From an actinobacterium acMicro-4 (lineage in GTDB: Bacteria; Actinomycetota; Actinomycetes; Actinomycetales; Microbacteriaceae), in assembly GCA_000754445.1 (NCBI GenBank), contig JNSD01000001.1:73351-137350 (forward strand): 64,000 bases of DNA, given 5' to 3'. A program made the position numbers and the translations under genes. Shown here piece after piece: positions 10,882 to 19,480 of this stretch. Numbering within the stretch: the first letter of the stretch is position 1; every line of letters begins with the position of its first letter. The notes beneath the pieces are model-generated. The model was not told where the DNA came from. It saw only the letters and a program-made list of their open reading frames with translations, and did not search any database.

Positions 10882-11811
10882 CTAGCGCCTCCCAAGCATC
10901 CGCGCGATTGCATCGGCAATGGTGAGGTCATCGAAGCGAAAGCCGATGATGTCCAGGCGCTGAGAGATGACGCGCTGTGAACTCAGCAGCAGTTCTTCGC
11001 CGGCCTCGCCCATCAGTGCCGTGATGGCGAAGGTGGGAAGCCCCAGCAGATGGGGGCGACGCAGCGCTCGCGCTAGCTCTGTGGTCAGATCTGTGGCGGT
11101 CGCGGGAGTTGGCCCCACCAGGTTAAAGATGGTCTGGTCAGTGTCGTGGGTGACCAGGTACTGAAGCGCTCGGACTTCGTCGTGGAGGCTAATCCACGGC
11201 CACCACTGGGTGCCAGGCCCTATGTTCCCGCCAACTCCGAGGCGCGTTTGGAGCGCAAGCGGAGCGAGCGCCCCACCGCGACCCACAACGAGTCCGGTGC
11301 GGGCGAAGCAGACTCGGGTTGTCTTGCTGGATGCAGCCTGGGCTTCTGTTTCCCAGGCCTCCACCACATCGGCCAAGAATCCTTGTCCTCGGGGGCTGAA
11401 CTCCGTGAGCTCCTCATCACCCCGGTCGCCATAGAACCCGACCGCGCTGCCCGAAACCAGCAGTGAGGGGGCATTCTCCGCTTGGGCGATGGCAGTAGCG
11501 AGGGTCCGGGTGGCGTTAACCCGGGAGCTCATAATGAGCTCCTTGTGCCGCGTGGTCCAGGGAATCTTTCCAATCGAGGCTCCGGAGAGATTAACTACCA
11601 CGTCAATGTGGTCAATGATTCCCGAGTCGATGGTGCCAGCGTCTGGATCCCACTGATGTTCGCTTGGCCCCTGCGGTTTGCGTCTCACCAGGGTGTGCAC
11701 AATGTGCCCCGCTTCAACGAGTGAGCGCGTGAGCGGAATCCCAATCATCCCGCTTGCTCCCGCGAGCAGAATTCGACGCGGTTCGGCGTCGCTGGGAAGG
11801 TCAACGACCAT
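10882..11811 (-). CDS. TIGR01777-family NAD-dependent epimerase/dehydratase
   Basis: A 309-residue extended short-chain dehydrogenase-like protein of the YfcH/SulA group. The Rossmann motif GASGMIG is at residues 18–24; VVNLSGASIG and SGSAVGFYGDRG follow, and the C-terminal DUF1731 region (PTFAITALMGEAGEELLLSSQRV) closes the protein as in the family. Biochemical function is not known for the family. Its ATG overlaps the stop codon of the upstream OsmC gene by one base (TAATG), so the two are probably cotranslated. Confidence 0.85.
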   Translation of the reverse strand: MVVDLPSDAEPRRILLAGASGMIGIPLTRSLVEAGHIVHTLVRRKPQGPSEHQWDPDAGTIDSGIIDHIDVVVNLSGASIGKIPWTTRHKELIMSSRVNATRTLATAIAQAENAPSLLVSGSAVGFYGDRGDEELTEFSPRGQGFLADVVEAWETEAQAASSKTTRVCFARTGLVVGRGGALAPLALQTRLGVGGNIGPGTQWWPWISLHDEVRALQYLVTHDTDQTIFNLVGPTPATATDLTTELARALRRPHLLGLPTFAITALMGEAGEELLLSSQRVISQRLDIIGFRFDDLTIADAIARMLGRR

Positions 11812-12236
11812 TACGCGAGGGACGCCTCAAGAGTGATGGGGACACCGGCGAGAGCCTTCGAGATGGGGCAGTTAGCTTTGGCCTCTTCGGCAAAACGCTG
11901 GAAGGTCGCCTCGTCAATGCCTGGGATTGTCGCCAGGAGAAGCAGATGCGATCCGGTGACGCCCTCGCCTGGGACGAACGTTACGGCCGCGGTGACCTCC
12001 AGCTTTTCTGGGGGCATTCCCGCTCCGCTGAGTGCGTGAGACAGCGCCATCGAGTAGCAGGCGGAGTGCGCAGCACCCAGGAGCTCTTCGGGGTTGGTGA
12101 TGCCGGTTTGGCCTTCGCTGCGAGCAGCCCAGGTCACCTCAAATGATCCGGCACCGGAGGAGACGAGGGACGTGTTTCCCGACCCCTCGACCAGGCTTCC
12201 GGCCCACTGCGTCTTTGCTTCACTGGTTACTGCCAT
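11811..12236 (-). CDS. OsmC family hydroperoxide reductase
   Basis: A 141-residue OsmC protein. The peroxidatic and resolving cysteines are visible in GAAHSACYSMAL and KANCPISKAL, and the PEELLGAAH signature is canonical. It would reduce organic peroxides using a dithiol donor. AAGGAG lies seven bases before the ATG at 12236, giving a strong start. It heads a two-gene unit with the TIGR01777 protein and sits beside thioredoxin-like and DUF4395 genes, a small redox neighbourhood. Confidence 0.9.
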   Translation of the reverse strand: MAVTSEAKTQWAGSLVEGSGNTSLVSSGAGSFEVTWAARSEGQTGITNPEELLGAAHSACYSMALSHALSGAGMPPEKLEVTAAVTFVPGEGVTGSHLLLLATIPGIDEATFQRFAEEAKANCPISKALAGVPITLEASLA

Positions 12237-12323
12237 GGTGTGCTCCTTGGTCGGGTTGCGTGTAAGTCATAGAACCACATTTCCCGGCCATGTGGCAGTC
12301 CTCTTGGCCAAATTCTCAGCTGA

Positions 12324-12818
12324 TTAGGCAGTGGGCCTAATCAGCTTTGCCCGGACAAGAAGTGCATACATCTCGCAACCAAGGCACAGGCCAAACACGG
12401 CGTTCAAGAACGCCGCAACGAATGCCACTGACGCGGCACCTACGAGGCCCCACGGGACACCGAGAATATGCAGCACAACGCCGGTGAGCGAGACCAGAAA
12501 GCCGATGAGCTGGGCGAAGGTTGGAGGTGCGGTTGCTTCCATGAAATCTGGGGCACCAAGGCGGGGGCGCACCAGTGCCTTAAAAATCAGCCCGTAGGGG
12601 TGGCGGGCAATGCCAGCGAAGGCTCCCCACGCAAATAACAGTGTGAGGGCACCGAGCACGAGGAATGCTGGCTCGGTGACGCGAGTTCCCAGGTCGCCAG
12701 CGCCTGGCGCTTGCAGGCCGAGCGCGATAGTGATCAACAGCAAGACCATCGTGATACCGGCGCCAAAACGTGGGCCACGAGGGTCAATCTGGGGTGCTGC
12801 GTTAGATGAGGTATTCAT
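12324..12818 (-). CDS. DUF4395 membrane protein
   Basis: A 164-residue integral membrane protein with four predicted helices. The start at 12818 (MNTSSNAAP) is chosen because the longer frame runs through the thioredoxin gene. Family features include IDPRGPRFGAGIT near the N-terminus and a conserved cysteine pair in GLCLGCEMY near residue 145. DUF4395 genes in actinobacteria are usually paired with a thioredoxin-family gene; here the start lies inside the end of that gene (17-base overlap), which strongly suggests a functional pair, perhaps passing electrons across the membrane. The electron-transfer role is an inference. Confidence 0.8.
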   Translation of the reverse strand: MNTSSNAAPQIDPRGPRFGAGITMVLLLITIALGLQAPGAGDLGTRVTEPAFLVLGALTLLFAWGAFAGIARHPYGLIFKALVRPRLGAPDFMEATAPPTFAQLIGFLVSLTGVVLHILGVPWGLVGAASVAFVAAFLNAVFGLCLGCEMYALLVRAKLIRPTA

Positions 12819-13260
12819 CGGATGCTGCCTTTCTTGAGGTGAGGGCGTTCTGGATTTCGGATTCGATGACCGGGGGTTTGGCGGCTCCCGAAATTCGGGA
12901 GACCACGTGTCCCGTGGTGGTGACAATGAAAGTGGTCGGCGTCTGGCTCACCCGGAGTGCACTCGTGAGTTCCGGGTGATCGGTGATGTCGATTTCCCGG
13001 TGAGACACAACGCCGGGGTGAGCAACGACGGCTCGTTGCAGAACACCCCGCATCGCATCGCAGTAGGAGCAAAACGGGCCAGAAAACTGCAGAAGAGTGA
13101 ACCGTGCGCTCTGGTCCACAAGCTCTGGTGGAACATCCGGCGGGAGCGAGTCGGCCTTGTGCCTGTGCACCCGCCCTTGTGCGTTTTGCCAGGAAAAACC
13201 GAGCAGCGTTGCGACAAGAAGCAACGCGGCCAAGATGACGACAATCTGCAACGGGTCCAT
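12802..13260 (-). CDS. Membrane-anchored thioredoxin-like protein
   Basis: A 152-residue protein with one N-terminal membrane helix (about residues 4–22) and a thioredoxin-fold domain. The active-site motif is FCSYC in place of the usual WCGPC, with the cis-proline in SQTPTTF. The ATG at 13260 follows GGGAGG at ideal spacing; the TTG four codons upstream was rejected. The C-x-x-C is located outside the membrane if the helix is an uncleaved anchor with its N-terminus inside. It overlaps the downstream DUF4395 gene. The non-canonical SY dipeptide suggests oxidising or shuttle activity distinct from cytosolic thioredoxin. Confidence 0.8.
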   Translation of the reverse strand: MDPLQIVVILAALLLVATLLGFSWQNAQGRVHRHKADSLPPDVPPELVDQSARFTLLQFSGPFCSYCDAMRGVLQRAVVAHPGVVSHREIDITDHPELTSALRVSQTPTTFIVTTTGHVVSRISGAAKPPVIESEIQNALTSRKAASDEYLI

Positions 13261-13360
13261 CAGGCCTCCCAATTTAGGCGCTCTGGGCGACGGCGCGCTG
13301 AGAGATGACGAAGCGTTACACGCGGGCCTAGCTAGGCTTGGGGACGAGCGCTGGAAGGGT

Positions 13361-14098
13361 ATGAGGGTGGCAGTCGAAGATATTGAATTTCGGTCCGATG
13401 TGGCCGTGGAGCTCGTGCGTCACAGTGCGAGCGACGCTGACGTGCTCTTCGCTGCGCGCGTGAGCACGCAGGGCGAGCAAACATTGGATTCCGCCGCGTC
13501 TGGACAAGGTGCGACCGAGCGTGACCGAGGCCTCATCAACTACCTCATGAGAGATCGTCACGGGTCTCCTTTTGAGCACAATTCGATGACCTTCTACGTG
13601 CAGGCACCCATCTTCGTCTTCCGTGAATTTATGCGCCACCGCATTGCCTCCTACAACGAAGAAAGCGGGCGCTACCGAGAACTGCGCCCCGTGTTTTATG
13701 TTCCTGGCCCTGATCGCAAGCTTGTTCAAGTCGGTAAGCCTGGTGCGTACGATTTTGAGCAGGGAACTCCGGAGCAAACCGCGCTGGTTAACCAGGAAGT
13801 GCGCAGTGTCTGCACAGAGGCCTACGCCAGTTACCAGCGAATGTTGGAGGCCGGAGTGGCTCGTGAGGTGGCGAGGGCCGTGCTTCCCGTCACCCTGTAT
13901 TCCAGCATGTATGTGACCATGAACGCCCGTAGCTTGATGAACTTCTTGAGCCTTCGCACCAAACGTGAGGGAACCCACTTTCCTTCCTTCCCTCAGCGAG
14001 AGATTGAAATGGTCGCTGAAAAAATGGAAGCGCTGTGGGAGCCACTCATGCCAATGACCGCAGCAACGTTCGACGCGAACGGCCGGGTCGCCCCGTAG
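13361..14098 (+). CDS. thyX: FAD-dependent thymidylate synthase ThyX
   Basis: Makes dTMP from dUMP with methylene-tetrahydrofolate and FAD. The signature RHRIASYNEESGRY (about residues 90–103) is the ThyX motif, and the C-terminal SLMNFLSLRTK region carries the conserved arginine. The 245-residue length from ATG 13361 fits the family; GAAGGG is just upstream, and GTG at 13367 is an alternative start with slightly better spacing. No thyA is seen in the window. It sits between dapB and dapA as in many actinobacteria. Confidence 0.93.
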   Translation: MRVAVEDIEFRSDVAVELVRHSASDADVLFAARVSTQGEQTLDSAASGQGATERDRGLINYLMRDRHGSPFEHNSMTFYVQAPIFVFREFMRHRIASYNEESGRYRELRPVFYVPGPDRKLVQVGKPGAYDFEQGTPEQTALVNQEVRSVCTEAYASYQRMLEAGVAREVARAVLPVTLYSSMYVTMNARSLMNFLSLRTKREGTHFPSFPQREIEMVAEKMEALWEPLMPMTAATFDANGRVAP

Positions 14099-14127
14099 TT
14101 CAGGGTGCGGGGAGGGGCCCAGCGCGC

Positions 14128-14133
14128 TAGCCT
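14128..14133 (+). promoter_or_regulatory. −10 element, predicted leaderless promoter of dapA
   Basis: TAGCCT followed by six bases and the ATG at 14140. No Shine-Dalgarno is seen. Confidence 0.5.
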
Positions 14134-14139
14134 GGTCGG

Positions 14140-15114
14140 ATGCTAGCTCCTAACCCGTTTGGTCAGGTTCTCATCGCTATGGTCACACCGATGACCAAGG
14201 ATGGCGAAGTCGATTGGCCTGCCGTCGAATCCCTGATGGATTACCTCATCAGCCACGGCGCCGATGGGCTTGTTGTCACGGGGACAACCGGGGAAACCAG
14301 CACCCTGACCGATGCCGAGAAGATTCAGCTGGTGACGACCGGAAAATCCGTCTCAGCCGGTCGTGCACGCATCATCACTGGCGGTGGATCCAACGAAACG
14401 GCCCACGCCATTGAGCTCTATAAAGCCAGTGAAAAAGCTGGCGCTGACGGTGTGATGGTCGTCACCCCCTATTACAACAAGCCCACCCAAGCTGGCGTTC
14501 TCACCCACTTCCGGATGATCGCCGACGCCACCGATTTGCCGATGATTATGTATGACATCCCGGGGCGCTCGGGAATCCAAATCACCTACGACACAATTCT
14601 TCGCGCCGCCAAGCACCCGAACATCGTCGCGGTCAAAGACGCCAAGGGCGACCTGAGTGAAGTCTCTCGTGTGATGAACCAGACAGACCTGATGTATTTC
14701 GCCGGAGATGACGCTAACGCTTTGCCGACCCTGGCGATTGGGGGAACGGGCCTCATTGGCGTGACCGCGAATATTGCGCCCGAGCCCTACCGGACCATGA
14801 TTAATGCGGTCAATGCCGGAGATCTTGCCACGGCTACCGCCCAACACAAGCTCCTTGAGCCACTGGTCCGAGCAACAATGACCCATGTTCCAGGCACCGT
14901 GGCGACCAAATATATTCTCCACGGGCTCGGTCGTATTGCCTCTCCCCGGGTTCGGTTGCCGCTGGTTGGCCCCGAAGAATCCGAGGCCGCCGCAATCGAG
15001 AACGATATCTCGCTGGTGCACGATGTGCCAGGCGTTGATTTCACCAACTTCCGACCAGACCGTAACGCCGCCGCCGGTGGCGCATTGCCAAAGGTCGCGG
15101 GGACCACCCGCTAA
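14140..15114 (+). CDS. dapA: 4-hydroxy-tetrahydrodipicolinate synthase
   Basis: Condenses pyruvate with aspartate semialdehyde at the entry of the DAP/lysine branch. The 324-residue TIM-barrel shows GTTGETSTL (phosphate/pyruvate site), TPYYNKPTQ with the catalytic tyrosine, DIPGRSG and the Schiff-base lysine in VAVKDAKGD. The C-terminal tail of about 25 residues (AAAGGALPKV) is a little longer than usual. It is followed 12 bases later by the RNase J gene, a gene order common in actinobacteria. Confidence 0.95.
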   Translation: MLAPNPFGQVLIAMVTPMTKDGEVDWPAVESLMDYLISHGADGLVVTGTTGETSTLTDAEKIQLVTTGKSVSAGRARIITGGGSNETAHAIELYKASEKAGADGVMVVTPYYNKPTQAGVLTHFRMIADATDLPMIMYDIPGRSGIQITYDTILRAAKHPNIVAVKDAKGDLSEVSRVMNQTDLMYFAGDDANALPTLAIGGTGLIGVTANIAPEPYRTMINAVNAGDLATATAQHKLLEPLVRATMTHVPGTVATKYILHGLGRIASPRVRLPLVGPEESEAAAIENDISLVHDVPGVDFTNFRPDRNAAAGGALPKVAGTTR

Positions 15115-15126
15115 CTTAAGGACGCT

Positions 15127-16806
15127 ATGCCCCAGTCTTTGCTGGAACCGCCCGCTCTCGACCCTGGGACTCTTCGCATCATCCCTTTAGGGGGAATTGG
15201 TGAAATCGGTCGGAACATGACGGTCTGTGAGCTCGATGGCAAATTGCTCATCGTGGACTGCGGTGTTCTCTTTCCCGAGGAGACACAGCCAGGCGTTGAC
15301 CTGATTTTGCCCGATTTCGAACCCATCCGTCACCGGCTCGATGACGTCGTTGCGGTGGTCCTCACCCACGGCCACGAAGACCACATTGGTGCCGTTCCCT
15401 ATCTTCTGAAACTCCGAGACGATATTCCCCTTATTGGCTCGACTCTGACTCTTGCCCTGGTCGAGGCCAAGCTCAAGGAGCACCGCATCGCACCCCTGAC
15501 TCTTGCCGTTACCGAGGGTGGACGGGAGAAGCTTGGGCCTTTTGATGTGGAATTCATTGCTGTGAACCACTCGATTCCAGATGCCCTCGCTGTCATGATT
15601 CGGACCGTAGCGGGGACTCTTTTGCACACCGGTGACTTCAAAATGGATCAGTTACCCCTTGATGGTCGCCTGACGGATTTGCGAGCTTTCGCCCGGCTTG
15701 GCGAAGAAGGCGTTGACTTGTTCCTGGTGGATTCCACCAACGCCGATGTTCCGGGCTTCACCCCGAGGGAAGCCGATATCGGCCCAGTCCTCGATCAAAT
15801 CGTTCACCGTGCCCCCAGACGCGTGATTGTCGCAAGCTTTGCCTCGCATGTTCACCGAGTGCAGCAGGTTATTGATTCTGCTGTGGCAAACAACCGCCGG
15901 GTCGCGCTGGTCGGCCGTTCTATGGTGCGCAACATGGGGATTGCCCAGGAGCTTGGTTACTTGAGTGTGCCGGAGGGCGTTCTGGTTGACGCGAAGGAGG
16001 CCGCAGACATGCCTGATGATCGGGTCCTCTATATGACCACTGGCTCACAGGGTGAGCCGATGGCCGGCCTCTCCAGGATGGCCAACCGCGAGCACCCCAC
16101 GATTGAGATTGGCCCTGGCGACACTGTCATACTTGCCTCAAGTTTGATTCCCGGCAACGAGAACGCCGTCTATCGGGTGATCAATGGCCTGATTGATTTG
16201 GGCGCCAACGTCGTCCACAAGGGCAATGCGAAGGTTCATGTGTCCGGTCACGCGGCCGCTGGTGAACTGCTCTACTGCTACAACATCGTCAAGCCACGGG
16301 CCGTCATGCCTGTCCACGGCGAGGCCCGCCACTTGAGGGCTAACGCCACAATCGCAATCGAATCCGGTGTCCCGCCGGAGAATACGTTTGTGGGCGAGAA
16401 CGGCACGGTCATTGATATGCGAGATGGCCAGGTCACGCGCGTCGGGCAGCTCGACATTGGCTTTGTCTATGTTGATGGATCGACAGTGGGTGAAATTACC
16501 GAGGCTGATCTGAAAGACCGCCGCATTCTTGCCGAGGAAGGCTTCATCTCGATTTTCATCGCCATTGATGCTCAGACCGGAACCATCATCGTGGGGCCTG
16601 AGATTCATGCCCGCGGCTTCGCCCCGGACGACTCTGTCTTTGATGATGTGCGCCCAGCCATTGTCAAGGCCTTGGAGGAAGCCTCCGCTAATGGCACCAG
16701 AGACACTCATTCGTTCCAGCAGGTCGTCAGGCGCACGGTGGGGCACTGGGTTAGCACCCAACTCCGCAGGCGACCCATGATTATACCGGTGGTCATCGAG
16801 GCGTAG
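15127..16806 (+). CDS. rnj: Ribonuclease J
   Basis: A 559-residue metallo-beta-lactamase/beta-CASP nuclease with 5'-3' exo- and endoribonuclease roles in mRNA and rRNA turnover. The metal-binding motif THGHEDHIG (about residues 78–86), the LLHTGDFK aspartate motif, the beta-CASP FASHVHR stretch and the C-terminal PVHGEARHLRANA motif are all intact. TTAAGGA precedes the ATG. RNase J and RNase E (rne at 48258) are both encoded in this window, the combination usual for actinobacteria. Confidence 0.95.
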   Translation: MPQSLLEPPALDPGTLRIIPLGGIGEIGRNMTVCELDGKLLIVDCGVLFPEETQPGVDLILPDFEPIRHRLDDVVAVVLTHGHEDHIGAVPYLLKLRDDIPLIGSTLTLALVEAKLKEHRIAPLTLAVTEGGREKLGPFDVEFIAVNHSIPDALAVMIRTVAGTLLHTGDFKMDQLPLDGRLTDLRAFARLGEEGVDLFLVDSTNADVPGFTPREADIGPVLDQIVHRAPRRVIVASFASHVHRVQQVIDSAVANNRRVALVGRSMVRNMGIAQELGYLSVPEGVLVDAKEAADMPDDRVLYMTTGSQGEPMAGLSRMANREHPTIEIGPGDTVILASSLIPGNENAVYRVINGLIDLGANVVHKGNAKVHVSGHAAAGELLYCYNIVKPRAVMPVHGEARHLRANATIAIESGVPPENTFVGENGTVIDMRDGQVTRVGQLDIGFVYVDGSTVGEITEADLKDRRILAEEGFISIFIAIDAQTGTIIVGPEIHARGFAPDDSVFDDVRPAIVKALEEASANGTRDTHSFQQVVRRTVGHWVSTQLRRRPMIIPVVIEA

Positions 16807-16829
16807 ACCGCGGGGCTTCAGCGCTGCGG

Positions 16830-17225
16830 TTACTCTGCCGCGACGCTGGGCAGCGCACCTCTCACCATCGGGATGATGAGAGCGCCCGCAACAACGTGCA
16901 TGAGGTCCAGCCAGAGTGCTGCCTCGGTGGTGGAGATCGCAAGGAAGGGCAAAACGAAGCTCAAGGACAGGGCAATCAAGCTAATCGAGAGCCATACGTT
17001 CTTCGGTGACTTGGTGCGAGAGGCAATCCAGGCCACAATTACGCCGCCCACGATTCCCTGGAAGACGCTGAAGAGCGCGGGGGCGAAGAACGGGATAGCC
17101 ATGCCGGCTGGGTCAGTGAGGAGGAACTCCACCTGGAAGAACTCGGCGGCGAGAAAGTAGAGGGCCTGGTTGATGACGGCTGCGATAAAAGATGCAACGA
17201 CGACGGGGCGGAATATGTCTTTCAC
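16830..17225 (-). CDS. Four-helix membrane protein (DUF6069-like)
   Basis: A 131-residue hydrophobic protein with four predicted transmembrane helices and little else. The GTG at 17225 is chosen because AAGGAG precedes it by six bases and because it overlaps the stop of the upstream transporter gene by four bases; the longer frame is shadow sequence. The general shape resembles DUF6069 proteins of actinobacteria. Function unknown; coupling suggests it is made together with the EamA transporter. Confidence 0.7.
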   Translation of the reverse strand: MKDIFRPVVVASFIAAVINQALYFLAAEFFQVEFLLTDPAGMAIPFFAPALFSVFQGIVGGVIVAWIASRTKSPKNVWLSISLIALSLSFVLPFLAISTTEAALWLDLMHVVAGALIIPMVRGALPSVAAE

Positions 17226-18202
17226 AGTGGCTCCTTGGTGAGTTGGGTGTGGTCGGGAAGAGTGATGGGTCCGGTTTCTAGTGCCAAATCTGCTTGCACA
17301 ACAACCTCGCTGGATCTGGCCGTTTGAGCAATAACGATTCCTCCTAAGACTATCGAGGCTCCCACAACCTGCAAGAGGCTCAAAGATTCTTGGAGCCACA
17401 GCCACGCGGTGACAAACGCAAAGGCAATCTCACTGGTTGCCAGAATGCCCGCCGCAGTAGCGGAGAGGCGCTTCAGGGCGCTCAACGAGAGCAGGAACGG
17501 GGCGAAGGAGCCCAACACCACGTTCCAGGCCAGTAGCGCCCACAGAGGCACCAGTGCGCTATCTGGCTCGGATCCCAGTGGGGCCAGGGTAGTGAAGCTG
17601 GATGCGTCGAGTTCCCACCATCCAGAGAATGGCAGCCAGAACACAGCGGCAATGGTCATCGTCCAGAAGGCGAGAGCTAACGGAGATATTGTCTTGAGCT
17701 GCCTCTCACCCACCAGGAAGTAGGTGGCCAAAGTAATCGCCGCCAGCAACCCCCACATGACACCGATGGGGTTGAGTGTGCTGGCCCAAATCTCAGCGAC
17801 CACCACGAGACCCACCATCACGAAGGCTATGGCCACCCACAGCCGAAGGCGCACTTTTTCCTTGAATACGAAGAACGCCACGAGTGCTACCAGCAAAACA
17901 GCGAGGTATTCCAGTAGCAACGCAATTCCTACCGGAAGAAGTTCAATGGCTAGGGCGTAGGTGACTTGCAGCATTGCAACACCGACAACACCGAGAACAA
18001 CGACCACCGGCCACTGCCCCGGGGGAAGCCGGAACGACTTTTTGTCGATGATGAGGAGGACAAGGCCGGAAATGAGTGCGGCACCGAGAACTCGCATTTG
18101 AGTGAGCTGCATCGCGGAAATTCCTGCTTGGATGATGACTTTGCTGACCGAGCCGTTAGCCCCGAAGAGAAACGCTGCTACCAGCGCGTAGATGTAGCCC
18201 AT
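17222..18202 (-). CDS. EamA/DMT-superfamily transporter
   Basis: A 326-residue protein with ten predicted membrane helices arranged as two EamA repeats, each of about 135 residues (first repeat begins GYIYALVAAFLFGANGSVSKV; second begins GVMWGLLAAITLATYFLVG). Drug/metabolite exporters of this type move amino acids, nucleobases or other small metabolites; no substrate can be read from sequence. The C-terminal 40 residues are cytosolic. The gene diverges from msrA across a 138-base intergenic region. Confidence 0.85.
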   Translation of the reverse strand: MGYIYALVAAFLFGANGSVSKVIIQAGISAMQLTQMRVLGAALISGLVLLIIDKKSFRLPPGQWPVVVVLGVVGVAMLQVTYALAIELLPVGIALLLEYLAVLLVALVAFFVFKEKVRLRLWVAIAFVMVGLVVVAEIWASTLNPIGVMWGLLAAITLATYFLVGERQLKTISPLALAFWTMTIAAVFWLPFSGWWELDASSFTTLAPLGSEPDSALVPLWALLAWNVVLGSFAPFLLSLSALKRLSATAAGILATSEIAFAFVTAWLWLQESLSLLQVVGASIVLGGIVIAQTARSSEVVVQADLALETGPITLPDHTQLTKEPL

Positions 18203-18328
18203 GAGTTATTGAAGACCGCCGCGTTTCTTGTCGTAGTGAAGCCCAACCACCTAAGCGTAGGGGGTGGCAGAGGCTGCCAGCGTTATTGCCTGGCGCTTAA
18301 TGTCGGGCCTTTGTCAGGCCATCGGGAT

Positions 18329-18334
18329 TACCCT
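18329..18334 (+). promoter_or_regulatory. −10 element, predicted leaderless promoter of msrA
   Basis: TACCCT then six bases then the ATG at 18341. No Shine-Dalgarno is present. Confidence 0.5.
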
Positions 18335-18340
18335 TAGGGC

Positions 18341-18868
18341 ATGAAAACTTACGTGCTTGCAGGGGGTTGTTTTTGGTGTCTCGATGCCGCCTACCGAGTG
18401 CTGAAAGGCGTGCACTCGGTCGTCTCCGGCTATACCGGGGGCCAGGTGGACCACCCGTCCTACGAGCAAGTGTGTACTGGGACCACCGGCCACGCCGAGG
18501 CAGTGGCAATCACGTTTGACCCCGATCTAATCCCCTCGGATGTCATCCTCGATGCCTTCTTCACCATGCACGACCCGCGACAACTCAATCGTCAGGGCAA
18601 TGACGTGGGGACCCAGTACCGCTCCGCCATGTTCTACGGGTCGCCTGAAGACAAGGCGCTCTTCGAGGCAGCGAGAGATCGGGCGGGTGAGATGTGGGGT
18701 GGTGGCGTTGTGACGGAGATTGTTCCCCTCGGGACCTACTACGACGCTGAGGACTACCACCAAGATTTCTTTGCCAAGAACCCCACGCAGGGTTATTGCC
18801 TCGCAGTAGCGGTCCCGAAAGTCTCGAAGATTCGCGCAAGTTTCGCCCCGTATCTAGAAAGCGCCTAG
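18341..18868 (+). CDS. msrA: Peptide-methionine (S)-S-oxide reductase MsrA
   Basis: Repairs methionine-S-sulfoxide in proteins. The 175-residue sequence starts almost directly with the catalytic GGCFWC motif (C11 active), followed by GYTGG, GHAEAV and the DPRQLNRQGNDVGTQYRS signature. A resolving cysteine is present near the end in QGYCLAV. Length and start agree with the family. It diverges from the EamA transporter gene. Confidence 0.95.
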   Translation: MKTYVLAGGCFWCLDAAYRVLKGVHSVVSGYTGGQVDHPSYEQVCTGTTGHAEAVAITFDPDLIPSDVILDAFFTMHDPRQLNRQGNDVGTQYRSAMFYGSPEDKALFEAARDRAGEMWGGGVVTEIVPLGTYYDAEDYHQDFFAKNPTQGYCLAVAVPKVSKIRASFAPYLESA

Positions 18869-19024
18869 CTGTCCACAGCGGGTGCTGTGATTCTCGCACC
18901 ACCCGGATTGGTGCAGTAGACCCGCGCTCAATCGGGAAGCGAGCACAGTTGCGCCTGGTGCCACTTGATACGCGGGTGGTGGCACCAGAACGCCGTGAAG
19001 CCCGCTAAGCCAAGGAGCATCACC

Positions 19025-19441
19025 ATGACTGACCAACTCACTCTCACCGGCCTTGTTGCCACCACCCCCAGGCACATTGTGACCTCGGAGGGTCTCGCCA
19101 TCACCAGTTTTCGTCTGGCCTCACAACAGCGACGCTTTGACAAGAGCCTCGGCAGTTGGGCCGATGCCGACACCAATTGGTACACCGTCACGGCCTTTCG
19201 CAATCTCGCGCTCAATGCCTCCGTGTCGCTCAACAAGGGTGACCGCGTTGTTGCTGTGGGTCGCCTCAAAGTGCGCGACTGGTCCAACGATGATCGCTCG
19301 GGGACCTCGATTGAGGTGGAAGCGGATTCCTTGGGTCACGACCTCCATTGGGGAGTCAGCGAATACCAGCGCGTGGCCAGGCCCGACACGGAGGAAAACC
19401 CAGAGCCCGAAGGCGACGAAGAGGACGAGAGCGACGCCTAA
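19025..19441 (+). CDS. ssb: Single-stranded DNA-binding protein (atypical tail)
   Basis: A 138-residue OB-fold protein; the core (LTGLVATTP, ITSFRLASQQRRFD, NWYTVTAFRNLA, KGDRVVAVGRLKVRDW) matches bacterial SSB. AAGGAG lies seven bases before the ATG at 19025. The C-terminus is acidic (EGDEEDESDA) but lacks the DDDIPF-like tip that main SSBs use to bind partner proteins. A secondary SSB next to ettA is known in actinobacteria, so the principal SSB is probably elsewhere in the genome beside rpsF/rpsR. Confidence 0.85.
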   Translation: MTDQLTLTGLVATTPRHIVTSEGLAITSFRLASQQRRFDKSLGSWADADTNWYTVTAFRNLALNASVSLNKGDRVVAVGRLKVRDWSNDDRSGTSIEVEADSLGHDLHWGVSEYQRVARPDTEENPEPEGDEEDESDA

Positions 19442-19455
19442 CCTTGGAGTTCGCT

Positions 19456-19475
19456 CCTCCCTGCGGCGAGGGAGG
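19456..19475 (+). promoter_or_regulatory. Hairpin enclosing the ribosome-binding site of the downstream lipoprotein gene
   Basis: CCTCCCT pairs perfectly with AGGGAGG across a six-base loop. The 3' arm AGGGAGG is itself the Shine-Dalgarno, five bases before the GTG at 19481, so the folded RNA would hide it. It could also act as a weak ssb terminator, but no U tract follows. Confidence 0.55.
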
Positions 19476-19480
19476 CTCCA

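Noticed and set aside
13097-13360. N-terminal extension of ThyX
   Set aside because: It is antisense to the thioredoxin gene and family members begin near 13361.
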